Assembly (NCBI RefSeq): GCF_014773265.1
Contig: NZ_JACWMY010000011.1
Location: 124,001 to 188,000 of the forward strand
Length of the DNA: 64,000 bases
Direction of reading: 5' to 3'
Origin: Mucilaginibacter pankratovii
Lineage (GTDB): Bacteria > Bacteroidota > Bacteroidia > Sphingobacteriales > Sphingobacteriaceae
How positions within the stretch are numbered: the first letter of the stretch is position 1; every line of letters starts with the position of its first letter. Below, one piece after another: positions 57,159-64,000 of this stretch. Below the pieces are notes generated by a model that was not told where the DNA came from, made no database searches, and saw only the letters and a list, made by a program, of their open reading frames with translations. The translations under genes and the position numbers were made by a program.

Positions 57159-58022
57159 ATGAAAAAACTGCTATCCGTATTGCTGATGCTTTGTCCTGCT
57201 GTGCTGTTTGCCCAGGGCAGCAAAGTGTTTGATAATTTAACCCTCAACAGTAAGATCCTGAAAAGCGAACGCAAGTTTGCCATTTACCTGCCGCCCGATT
57301 ATGAAACCAGCGGCCGCAGCTACCCAATCCTGTACCTGCTGCATGGCGCCGGCGACGACCAAACCGGCTGGGTGCAATTTGGCGAAGTACAAAATATTAC
57401 CGATAAAGCCATCCGTGATGGTGGCGCTACCGCAATGATCATTGTAATGCCCGATGGCAATACCGGCCGCCGCGGTTATTTTAACGATATTAAAGGCGAC
57501 TGGAATTACGAGGACTTCTTTTTTACCGAACTAATGCCCTACGTAGAAAAAAAATACCGGGTAAAAAGCGAGAAGCGTTTCCGCGCCATATCGGGTTTAA
57601 GTATGGGTGGCGGCGGCACCTTTGTTTATGCCCTGCATCACCCCGAGCTTTTTTCTTCGGCTTGCCCGCTGAGTGCGGCTACGGGTTTTCTTACTTTAGA
57701 GGATGCTAAAACCGGCATTGCCCGCAACAACCCCAATGTTACCTTTGCCGATAGCACGGTGAACAACTTTTACAACAAGTACAGCGTATTGCCTTTGATA
57801 AACGCCATGACAGACGCCAATAAAAAAGCCGTGCGCTGGTTTATCGATTGCGGCGACGACGACTTTTTATACGAAGGCAACGGACTGGTGCATAACTTGA
57901 TGCGCAAGAAAGAGATCCCGCATGAGTACCGCATCCGCGATGGCGCCCATAACTGGACCTACTGGCGCGCGTCGCTGCCCGTGGTGCTGGAGTTTGTATC
58001 GCAGGCATTTCATCAATATTAA
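57159..58022 (+). CDS. Secreted alpha/beta-hydrolase esterase
   Basis: A 287-residue protein with a signal peptide (MKKLLSVLLMLCPAVLFAQG). The fold is of the esterase D / feruloyl esterase type: SYPILYLLHGAGDDQTGWVQ, IVMPDGNTGRRGYFNDIKGD, the nucleophile elbow GLSMGG with Ser148, and the late GAHNWTYWRASLPVVLEF with a His. Expected substrates are carbohydrate esters or acyl esters. It is followed by an inverted repeat and a metallo-hydrolase gene. Confidence 0.85.
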   Translation: MKKLLSVLLMLCPAVLFAQGSKVFDNLTLNSKILKSERKFAIYLPPDYETSGRSYPILYLLHGAGDDQTGWVQFGEVQNITDKAIRDGGATAMIIVMPDGNTGRRGYFNDIKGDWNYEDFFFTELMPYVEKKYRVKSEKRFRAISGLSMGGGGTFVYALHHPELFSSACPLSAATGFLTLEDAKTGIARNNPNVTFADSTVNNFYNKYSVLPLINAMTDANKKAVRWFIDCGDDDFLYEGNGLVHNLMRKKEIPHEYRIRDGAHNWTYWRASLPVVLEFVSQAFHQY

Positions 58023-58029
58023 TTGGTTC

Positions 58030-58120
58030 ATAGATGATAGTTCATGGTAGAATTAGCGGGCAGTTTGCTAATTAGCTTTGCTATCTTTAATTTGGCTATG
58101 AACTATGAACCATCATCTAT
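58030..58120. repeat. Inverted repeat of TCATAGATGATAG words
   Basis: ATAGATGATAGTTCAT (58030-58045) pairs with ATGAACCATCATCTAT (58105-58120), 15 of 16. Inside, AATTAGC (58051-58057) pairs with GCTAATT (58067-58073). The right arm reads ATGAACTATGAACCAT, an iterated word. It fills most of the gap between the esterase and the metallo-hydrolase genes. Confidence 0.8.
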
Positions 58121-58137
58121 TAACTTATAAATCTACC

Positions 58138-59034
58138 ATGCAACGCAGACAATTTTTAAGAAATACGGCCCTTACCGCAGGCGCTTTAGCATTTTTAGGT
58201 AATCGCAGCTTTGCCTCTTTACTGGCGGAAGGCTACCAGGTTATCCCCTTACGTAATAATGTTGGGATCTTTATAGAACAAGGCGGCACCATCGCCTGGA
58301 TGGCGAACAAGGAAGGTATTGTGGTGGTTGACGCGCAGTTCCCCAACACCGCACCGCATCTGATTGCCGAAATGCAAAAGAAAAGCGATAAGCCTTTTCA
58401 ATGGCTCATTAACACCCATCACCACGGCGACCATACCAGCGGCAACATCGCCTTTAAAGGCATCGCCAAAAACGTGGCGGCACATGCCAACTCGCTTGTT
58501 AATCAAAAAGCATCAGCCATAAAACAGAAAAAAGAAGACCAGCAGCTATACCCCGATACCACCTTTACCGACAGCTGGAAGGTAAAAGTGGGCGACGAGA
58601 TTATCAGCGGACATTACTTTGGTGCTGGCCACACTAACGGCGACGCCTTTATACACTTTGAACATGCCAACATTGTGCACACCGGCGACCTGGTGTTCAA
58701 CAAAATGCACCCCTATATCGATCGCTCTGCCGGTGCATCCTGCAGGAATTGGGGAAAAGTGCTTGAAGCCGCAACCAAACAGTTCGATAAAAATACGCAG
58801 TACGTTTTTGGTCACGCTTTTGAGCCGTTGAAAGTTACGGGCACCGTTGAGGATGTAAAACAGATGCAGGATTATATGGAAAAACTGGTAGCCTTTGTAG
58901 AAGGCAATATTAAAGCCGGTAAAACCAAGGAAGAGATATTAGCCGCAAAAGCTATCCCCGGTGTAACGCAATGGCAGGGCGATGGCATCCAGCGGAGCTT
59001 GACAGCGGCTTATGAAGAATTGACGGCCTTGTAA
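58138..59034 (+). CDS. Metallo-beta-lactamase-fold hydrolase, Tat-exported
   Basis: A 298-residue protein from ATG 58138 with a twin-arginine signal (MQRRQFLRNTALTAGALAFL). The zinc motif is HxHxDH at His94, His96, Asp98, His99 (THHHGDH), followed by VHTGDLVFNKMHP and FGHAFEPLK with further ligands. The substrate is unknown; relatives are quinoprotein-associated hydrolases and beta-lactamases. The long start at 58105 would put the Tat motif inside and is not supported. Confidence 0.85.
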   Translation: MQRRQFLRNTALTAGALAFLGNRSFASLLAEGYQVIPLRNNVGIFIEQGGTIAWMANKEGIVVVDAQFPNTAPHLIAEMQKKSDKPFQWLINTHHHGDHTSGNIAFKGIAKNVAAHANSLVNQKASAIKQKKEDQQLYPDTTFTDSWKVKVGDEIISGHYFGAGHTNGDAFIHFEHANIVHTGDLVFNKMHPYIDRSAGASCRNWGKVLEAATKQFDKNTQYVFGHAFEPLKVTGTVEDVKQMQDYMEKLVAFVEGNIKAGKTKEEILAAKAIPGVTQWQGDGIQRSLTAAYEELTAL

Positions 59035-59042
59035 TAATTAAT

Positions 59043-59137
59043 CGTCATGTTGAACTTGTTTCAACACCTCATCATAAAGGTAGCCACCATGCTTAAACAC
59101 TGTGCACGTGGGTTGCCGAAATAAATTCGGCACAATG
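59043..59137 (+). repeat. Imperfect palindromic element, copy A
   Basis: A 95-bp element. It starts CGTCATGTTGAACTTGTTTC, with the hairpin TGTTGAA-CTTG-TTTCAACA, continues CATCATAAAGGTAGCC and ends with the hairpin TGCCGAA-ATAAA-TTCGGCA. It is similar throughout to the reverse complement of 60318-60427. Confidence 0.85.
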
Positions 59138-59160
59138 CTTCTTTTAAAATCAATAAAACA

Positions 59161-59565
59161 ATGGAGAGATCTTTTCGGTTCAACAGATTGTTGATGGTGA
59201 TTCTGAGCATCATATCGCTTACTTTTAGCGAAAAAGCAATGGCGCAGCAAAAAGAACAAATGGTTAGGCTGGCAAAAATACAGGTAGAGCCATCGCAGTT
59301 AGACAAATACAACGCCGCCTTAAAAGAGCAGATGACCACCGCTGTTAAGTTGGAGCCCGGCGTATTAACTTACTACGCCGTTGCCGATAAAACTAATGCG
59401 GCACACATCACCATCCTGGAAATATATGCCGACACTGCAGCTTATCAATCCCATATATTAACGCCTCATTTTAAAAAATATAAAGAGACCGTGCAGCACA
59501 TGGTTACCTCGCTGGAGCTTGTCGACGTAAACCTGCTTGCATTGGCCAAAAAACCGGGGATGTAG
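59161..59565 (+). CDS. Secreted antibiotic-biosynthesis-monooxygenase-fold protein
   Basis: A 134-residue protein with a signal peptide (ending KAMAQQ) and an ABM/dimeric ferredoxin-like domain: MVRLAKIQVEPSQLDKYNAA, LEPGVLTYYAVADKTNAAHI and YQSHILTPHFKKYKETVQHM. ABM proteins are dimeric monooxygenases or heme-degrading enzymes (YgiN, HmoB), but most are unassigned. A signal peptide is unusual for the fold. It is bracketed with the next gene by inverted elements A and B. Confidence 0.8.
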   Translation: MERSFRFNRLLMVILSIISLTFSEKAMAQQKEQMVRLAKIQVEPSQLDKYNAALKEQMTTAVKLEPGVLTYYAVADKTNAAHITILEIYADTAAYQSHILTPHFKKYKETVQHMVTSLELVDVNLLALAKKPGM

Positions 59566-59592
59566 TTACCTTTATCATAAAGCATTAAAAAC

Positions 59593-60309
59593 ATGAAAAC
59601 CTTATTTCTCACCGCAATCATATCATTGTCGGCCTTATCGGCACCCAAGTTAAACAGCACAAAACTGCTGGAGAAGATGTATGCCAAATACCACGGCAAG
59701 TGGCACACTTCCCTTACTTTCACACAAAAAACGCAGCGCTACCGAAACGATACCGTAACCCGTACCGATACCTGGTATGAGCACATTGTATACCCCAACC
59801 TGCTGCGGATAGATTTTGGCGAAAAAACCGGCAACGGCGTTATTTACCGCGGCGATTCATCCTACGTTTTCCGTGCCAACAAAGTGGTGCGGGCAGATAA
59901 GGCAGAGAACGAACTGATCTTCTTTTTGGGTGGGATGTATTTCAAAACGTTCGACCAGGTATTGGCGCATTATGCCGAGCTGAAGTTCGACCTGGCCAAA
60001 TTCCATGAGGATACTTATAACGGAAAGCCCGTTTATGTGATAGGTGCCGATAAAGATGGCGAAAAGGTGAACCAACTTTGGATAGACAAAGATAAGCTGG
60101 TGGCAGTTCGATATTTTAAATACGATGCGAATGGTAAAGAAGAAGCTACCTTTGAGCAGCAGGTGCCTCTTAAAGGCGGCACCTGGAGCGAAACCTACTG
60201 CAAATTCTACATCAACGATAAACTGCTGCAGACCGAAACCTACCAGGATATTGTACCGAATTTGATGATAGATAAAGCGATGTTTGAACCGGCAATGATA
60301 GGGAAGTAA
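59593..60309 (+). CDS. Secreted LolA-like protein
   Basis: A 238-residue protein starting MKTLFLTAIISLSALSAPKL. The region KYHGKWHTSLTFTQKTQRYR followed by alternating strands (YEHIVYPNLLRIDFGEKTGN, GVIYRGDSSYVFRANKV) suggests an outer-membrane lipoprotein carrier-like (LolA/LolB) fold. The family is not certain. It follows the ABM-fold gene by 27 bp and probably shares its transcript. Confidence 0.6.
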   Translation: MKTLFLTAIISLSALSAPKLNSTKLLEKMYAKYHGKWHTSLTFTQKTQRYRNDTVTRTDTWYEHIVYPNLLRIDFGEKTGNGVIYRGDSSYVFRANKVVRADKAENELIFFLGGMYFKTFDQVLAHYAELKFDLAKFHEDTYNGKPVYVIGADKDGEKVNQLWIDKDKLVAVRYFKYDANGKEEATFEQQVPLKGGTWSETYCKFYINDKLLQTETYQDIVPNLMIDKAMFEPAMIGK

Positions 60310-60317
60310 TCGTCTCA

Positions 60318-60427
60318 CGTCATGCCGAATTTATTTCGGCACCCCACGCGGCAGGTCTGCGCATGCAAAGCTGTTCAGCATGTTGGCTACTTGTATGATG
60401 GGGTCCTGAAACAAGTTCAGGATGACG
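60318..60427 (-). repeat. Imperfect palindromic element, copy B
   Basis: A 110-bp element whose plus strand starts CGTCATGCCGAATTTATTTC and ends CTGAAACAAGTTCAGGATGACG-like sequence, so CGTCAT and ATGACG form terminal inverted repeats. It is an inverted copy of the element at 59043-59137; the two flank the ABM and LolA-like genes. Confidence 0.85.
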
Positions 60428-60453
60428 GATACTATTATTTGGAACTCCTCCCC

Positions 60454-60867
60454 CTAAAATATCAGCACCAGCGTACCCGCAATGATGAGCACCGCGCCCG
60501 ATGCGGATTTTACGGTTAGCGGCTCGCCCAGGAATATTACCGACAGAATAATGGCTATGGCTACGCTCAGCTTATCTACCGGTGCCACCTGCGATACCTT
60601 GCCCAATTGCAGGGCCTTGAAATAAAAGATCCATGACAGGCCTGTTGCAAAACCCGAGAGCACCAGGAACGTCCAGTTGAGCCGGGTCAAACCGCCTATG
60701 CCATTACCCGCACCTTTTACCAGCACAATTGCCCAGGCAATAAGCAGTATCACTACCGTACGGACGGCGGTAGCGAGGTCGGTATCAACTCCTTTTATTC
60801 CAATTTTTGCGAAGATGGCCGTAAGGGCCGCAAACAGTGCTGATAGTAAAGCGTATATCCACCACAT
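60454..60867 (-). CDS. Half-size EamA-family transporter
   Basis: A 137-residue membrane protein with five hydrophobic segments (first helix MWWIYALLSALFAALTAIFA). The second half has LSGFATGLSWIFYFKALQLG, then KVSQVAPVDKLSVAIAIILS, the usual EamA signature. Most EamA carriers have two such domains in 280-300 residues; this one has one domain and would need to dimerise, like EmrE. Substrate unknown. A TAATTTTG box (60905-60912) lies upstream. Confidence 0.85.
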   Translation of the reverse strand: MWWIYALLSALFAALTAIFAKIGIKGVDTDLATAVRTVVILLIAWAIVLVKGAGNGIGGLTRLNWTFLVLSGFATGLSWIFYFKALQLGKVSQVAPVDKLSVAIAIILSVIFLGEPLTVKSASGAVLIIAGTLVLIF

Positions 60868-60904
60868 ATTGTTGAGTTTTAGTGTAAATCAGGCGTATCA
60901 AGCA

Positions 60905-60912
60905 CAAAATTA
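60905..60912 (-). promoter_or_regulatory. Candidate -7 box of the EamA gene
   Basis: Reads TAATTTTG on the minus strand and lies 38 bp before the ATG at 60867, predicting a leader of about 34 nt. The -33 TTG is not present. Confidence 0.45.
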
Positions 60913-61055
60913 AAGGCCAATCCTGTTTTAAAATTGAGGAAATTATTTGCGTTAAAAGAAAAATTATCTCATTTTTTTCACCTAAATATCATCAAATCTC
61001 CACAATAAAATGGATTTATGGCACGATATGCTTATCTTCATCGTTTTAACCCAAT

Positions 61056-62075
61056 ATGAAGAAAACCGATTTTGTTTATTCGACTGAGTCTGAACCTCAC
61101 CGCATCCGTACAAAAAAGATTTTAAAGCAGTTTCCTGATCTTAGGAAACTGATAGGTAAAAACCCGAATACGATCTTTGCTATCATCGGCCTGGTAGCCT
61201 TCCAGGTAATACTGGCCTGGTTGCTGCGCGATCAGTCGTGGTGGTTGGTAGTAGGCGCGGCTTACTTACTGGGTGCCTTTGCAGATCATGCTTTATTTGT
61301 AATGATACACGAGTGTACTCATCAATTACTCTTTAAAAACCGCAACGCCAACCGCTTTGCATCTATGTTTGCCAACTTGCCGCAAATATTGCCAAGCGCT
61401 ATTTCGTTCGAAAAATACCACATTAAGCACCATTCCTTCCAGGGTGTGCACGAGCTGGATGCCGATCTACCTAACCGCTGGGAAGCTAAATTAATCAGCA
61501 ATTCCTTTTTTGGAAAAGCTTTGTGGCTGCTGTTTTTCCCGGTATTCCAACTGTTTCGCTTATCACGTTTACGCGAGATCCATCCGTTTGATGGCTGGAT
61601 AGTAACCAACTTTTTGATACAGGTAGTATTTACCACCGCCATTGTTTATTTCATGGGCGCGCATTCACTGGTATTTTTGCTGCTAAGCTTCTCGTTTTCG
61701 GTTGGCTTGCACCCACTGGGAGCCCGCTGGATACAGGAACACTACCTTACCCACAGCGTTGAGCAGGAAACGTATAGCTACTATGGCCCGCTAAATACAG
61801 TGGCTTTTAACGTAGGTTTCCATAACGAACACCACGATTTCCCTTCTATCCCCTGGAATAAGTTACCGGAGATCAAAAAAACAGCTCCGGAGTTTTACGA
61901 TACATTGTATTACCATACCTCGTGGACCAAGCTATTCTTCCAATTTTTGTTCGACAGGGAGATCTCGCTGTTCAACCGTATCCTGCGCCGCGACCGTGGC
62001 CGCGTAGCTATTACCGATGTAAGTAAACCGGATATTGAAATGACCCAGGCTACAAAAACCGAAGCGGTTGCCTAA
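61056..62075 (+). CDS. DES1-like sphingolipid (dihydroceramide) delta-4 desaturase
   Basis: A 339-residue integral-membrane di-iron desaturase. Three His boxes are present: HECTH (85-89), HIKHH (122-126) and HNEHH (256-260). Around them, the order FANLPQ, ISFEKYHIKHH, VGLHPLGARWIQEHYLTHS, QETYSYYGPLN and FNVGFHNEHHDFPSIPWNKL matches human DEGS1 as I remember it, including the H-box context NEHHDFP and the start motif (YSTESEPHRIRTKKILKQFP compared with the DEGS N-terminus). DES1 turns dihydroceramide into ceramide. Bacteroidota make dihydroceramides; a delta-4 desaturase would be a further step. It could also act on other lipids. Followed by a strong terminator. Confidence 0.85.
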   Translation: MKKTDFVYSTESEPHRIRTKKILKQFPDLRKLIGKNPNTIFAIIGLVAFQVILAWLLRDQSWWLVVGAAYLLGAFADHALFVMIHECTHQLLFKNRNANRFASMFANLPQILPSAISFEKYHIKHHSFQGVHELDADLPNRWEAKLISNSFFGKALWLLFFPVFQLFRLSRLREIHPFDGWIVTNFLIQVVFTTAIVYFMGAHSLVFLLLSFSFSVGLHPLGARWIQEHYLTHSVEQETYSYYGPLNTVAFNVGFHNEHHDFPSIPWNKLPEIKKTAPEFYDTLYYHTSWTKLFFQFLFDREISLFNRILRRDRGRVAITDVSKPDIEMTQATKTEAVA

Positions 62076-62093
62076 GTGATATAACCCCTATTT

Positions 62094-62124
62094 AAAGCCG
62101 CCTTATAAACAGGCGGCTTTTTTG
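62094..62124 (+). terminator. Terminator of the desaturase gene
   Basis: AAAGCCGCCT pairs with AGGCGGCTTT, followed by TTTT, 19 bp after the stop. Confidence 0.9.
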
Positions 62125-62159
62125 TACGCTTTAGGGCCGCACATTTACAATAAGCAGCA

Positions 62160-62167
62160 TAATTTTG
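62160..62167 (+). promoter_or_regulatory. Candidate -7 box of the anchored propeller-like gene
   Basis: TAATTTTG, matching TAnnTTTG, 56 bp before the ATG; predicted leader about 53 nt. No TTG at -33. Confidence 0.45.
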
Positions 62168-62223
62168 CGATATTTGCGCTACTTGTTAAATAATTACAGC
62201 TTTTACTGCAAAGTTGATAATAT

Positions 62224-63162
62224 ATGAAGCGAACGGATGTTATTAATGCATATAAAGAGATGAGCCGTCGCCGAAAATTAAATATCCTGATCCCCATTGT
62301 AGTGCTGATGTTTATCGGCGCTTATGCCAAGCATCGCCTTATCGACCGCAAAAAGCAGGCAGAGAGCAATTTGCAGGATAAAGTAATGGACGAAACCTCG
62401 GGCATAGCCGCCTCTACCCTCAACAAGGGCATTTATTACGTACACAACGATAGCGGCGATACCAGCCGTTTCTTCGCCATAACACCCGATGGCAAACTGC
62501 ACACTACTATTTACTATAAAGGGCATAAGCAGCATCTCGGCGCTATTGATGTAGAAGATATTGATGTTGGGCCGGGCCCTATACCAGGCAAAAGCTATGT
62601 ATACGTTGGTGACATTGGCGATAACGGCGCCGATCGTAAATTCATCACCGTTTATCGCGCCGAAGAAAAAAAGAACTGGGGCAGGGATAGCCTGGCCAAC
62701 ACCGTACCGGTACCCATTAACCTGAAATACCCCGACGGTGCAAAGGATGCCGAAACCATGATGATAGACCCCATTGAAAAACTCATCTACATTGTTACCA
62801 AACGTTACGATACCGTTGGCGTGTACACCTACCCGCTAAAATACCGCAACGATGATACGGTAACCATGACCTTTAGGACCAAGCTATACTTTAAGGGCAT
62901 AAAACCTTTTAAATGGATAACAGCCGGCGATATTTCTAAAGACGGATCGAAAATATTATTGAAGAGCTACGAAAAGGTTTACTACTGGCAGCGCCAGCCA
63001 AACGAACCGGCCTGGCGGGCCATGCAGCGCCCCCCGCGCGAACTGCCTTATAAGCAGGAAAAACAAGGCGAGGCCATTGGTTTTACGCCCGATGGTAAGG
63101 GCTATTATACCACCAGCGAAGGCGTGTTTGCCCCCATTTATTATTACCAAACGCCCAACTGA
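62224..63162 (+). CDS. Membrane-anchored beta-propeller-like protein, unknown
   Basis: A 312-residue protein with an N-terminal membrane anchor (LNILIPIVVLMFIGAYAKHR, about 18-38) and a periplasmic domain with repeated beta motifs (GIYYVHNDSGDTSRFFAITP, KSYVYVGDIGDNGADRKFIT, DPIEKLIYIVTKRYDTVGVY, GYYTTSEGVFAPIYYYQ). This pattern is propeller-like. The family is not recognised. It abuts the AraC gene stop-to-stop (TGATCA) with no spacer. Confidence 0.6.
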   Translation: MKRTDVINAYKEMSRRRKLNILIPIVVLMFIGAYAKHRLIDRKKQAESNLQDKVMDETSGIAASTLNKGIYYVHNDSGDTSRFFAITPDGKLHTTIYYKGHKQHLGAIDVEDIDVGPGPIPGKSYVYVGDIGDNGADRKFITVYRAEEKKNWGRDSLANTVPVPINLKYPDGAKDAETMMIDPIEKLIYIVTKRYDTVGVYTYPLKYRNDDTVTMTFRTKLYFKGIKPFKWITAGDISKDGSKILLKSYEKVYYWQRQPNEPAWRAMQRPPRELPYKQEKQGEAIGFTPDGKGYYTTSEGVFAPIYYYQTPN

Positions 63163-64000
63163 TCAGCGGCTGGTTTTTACCGCGCCAGAGTAATCATTGA
63201 TATAATCCCTCGGCGATTTCCCCGCGATGTTTTTAAATACGTAGTTAAAGTTGGTAATGCTGCTAAAGCCGCAACTGTAAGCCACATCAGCAATATTGTT
63301 AAGGCTGCCGTTCACCAGCATTTTGCAGGCCTCATTCACCCTCACCTTATTTACAAAGGCAATGAAGGTAGTGCGTGTATGCTTTTTAAAATAGCGGCAA
63401 AAAGCGTTGGGGGTTAAATGGGCCAGCCGGGCAACTTCATCCAGCGTAAGTGCGCTGCTGTAGTTGTGCATAATATAGTTATATACAGATGCGATACGCG
63501 CGCCTTCCGGGTCGGTCATGGAGTAGGTGTAACTTTCGGATGAGAGGGGCTGCAGGCCATCGGTAGTGCTCATCGCGTTCAGCAGATCTATCAGCAGGGC
63601 CAGTTGTGCCGCGCCGGTACTATGTTGGATTTTTGCGATGGATACCGAAAAAGCTTCAGTTTCCCTTTCCGGAATTTTAAACCCGTTTTGCCACTGTGAA
63701 AAAAAGCTTTGTACAGCCTGCATTTCGGGCAGGTTGAAAAGCGCGGCCAGCTTGCCGTTGGGGTTAAAAAATACGCTGATGGCGCGTACCTGCTTTTGGC
63801 TGCCCTCCGCAAAATAATCCGGGCTGCTTTTAAATAAATGCGGCTGGTTGGCTCCCATTACAAACACCTCGCCCCCGGTAAACACATGCATGTTATTGCC
63901 CGCCAGCAGCGTACCCTCCCCCTCCTGTATCCAGGTAACCTGTACTTCGGCATGGCGGTGCAGGTGCGGGTAAAAATGGGGCAACACCTCCTCCTGCACA
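63163..64000 (-). CDS. AraC-family transcriptional regulator, partial
   Basis: The C-terminal 278 residues of a regulator whose N-terminus runs off the right edge. The N-terminal cupin domain (LPHFYPHLHRHAEVQVTWIQ, GGEVFVMGANQPHLFKS) should sense a small ligand. The C-terminal AraC domain has two HTH motifs: LTLDEVARLAHLTPNAFCRY and NNIADVAYSCGFSSITNFNY, ending FKNIAGKSPRDYIN. The first in-window start codon would be a GTG at 63999, which is not credible as the true start. The target is unknown. Confidence 0.88.
   Translation of the reverse strand, partial: VQEEVLPHFYPHLHRHAEVQVTWIQEGEGTLLAGNNMHVFTGGEVFVMGANQPHLFKSSPDYFAEGSQKQVRAISVFFNPNGKLAALFNLPEMQAVQSFFSQWQNGFKIPERETEAFSVSIAKIQHSTGAAQLALLIDLLNAMSTTDGLQPLSSESYTYSMTDPEGARIASVYNYIMHNYSSALTLDEVARLAHLTPNAFCRYFKKHTRTTFIAFVNKVRVNEACKMLVNGSLNNIADVAYSCGFSSITNFNYVFKNIAGKSPRDYINDYSGAVKTSR

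Noticed and set aside
59161..60309. Insertion sequence or transposon with the palindromes as its ends
   Set aside because: No transposase gene lies between the copies and no target-site duplication was identified, so only a repeat-bracketed cassette can be claimed.

Overview
The window is chromosomal DNA of a Bacteroidota bacterium, most likely family Sphingobacteriaceae and probably Mucilaginibacter-like (the genus is an inference from gene content and remembered protein styles). Supporting signs are a SusC/SusD pair, several lipoproteins, very few Shine-Dalgarno sites, and promoters of the Bacteroidota form TTG-N19-TAnnTTTG. No tRNA, rRNA, CRISPR array, insertion sequence or phage gene was seen.

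Region 1 (1-22.6 kb) is the str-S10-spc-alpha ribosomal supercluster, read on the minus strand from right to left: rpsL, rpsG, fusA, rpsJ, then a 6.5 kb interruption, then rplC-rplD-rplW-rplB-rpsS-rplV-rpsC-rplP-rpmC-rpsQ-rplN-rplX-rplE-rpsN-rpsH-rplF-rplR-rpsE-rpmD-rplO-secY-map-infA-rpmJ-rpsM. The interruption between rpsJ and rplC holds a TonB-C-domain protein, a prephenate dehydrogenase of the fungal TYR1 type, two unknown secreted or anchored proteins, an EVE-domain protein, a VOC protein, an NHL-repeat lipoprotein and a toxin-antitoxin pair whose toxin is frameshifted. rplC has its own near-perfect promoter, so the broken operon restarts there.

Region 2 (22.7-43 kb) holds a serine hydrolase with TPRs, a divergent pair made of a membrane-bound HTH sensor and a secreted lectin-like protein, an AlkD-like protein, an acyl-CoA dehydrogenase with a perfect 34-bp palindrome upstream, a SusC/SusD pair, DinB, DUF2911 and DUF3810 proteins, and the glycerol operon glpD-glpK-glpF. 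A candidate small RNA of about 200 nt lies on the minus strand after glpF.

Region 3 (43-64 kb) is mostly secreted or envelope proteins: a penicillin/AHL acylase, a DUF3857-transglutaminase protein, an outer-membrane receptor-like barrel, a GH29 fucosidase, a Tat-exported phosphocholine-type phospholipase C, a lipoprotein serpin, an esterase, a metallo-beta-lactamase-fold hydrolase, a half-size EamA transporter, a close homologue of eukaryotic dihydroceramide delta-4 desaturase (DES1), an anchored propeller-like protein and an AraC regulator cut by the window edge.

The main structure not explained by genes is a set of intergenic elements. At least six gaps hold imperfect inverted repeats whose arms are built from short iterated words, with a different word at most loci, and a seventh gap holds the same kind of word as direct repeats; two loci share a 12-mer that differs by one base. 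Three of them sit inside the ribosomal operons. A separate 95-110 bp imperfect palindrome occurs as two inverted copies bracketing a two-gene cassette. These elements, the DES1-like enzyme and the TYR1-like enzyme are the leads most worth following.
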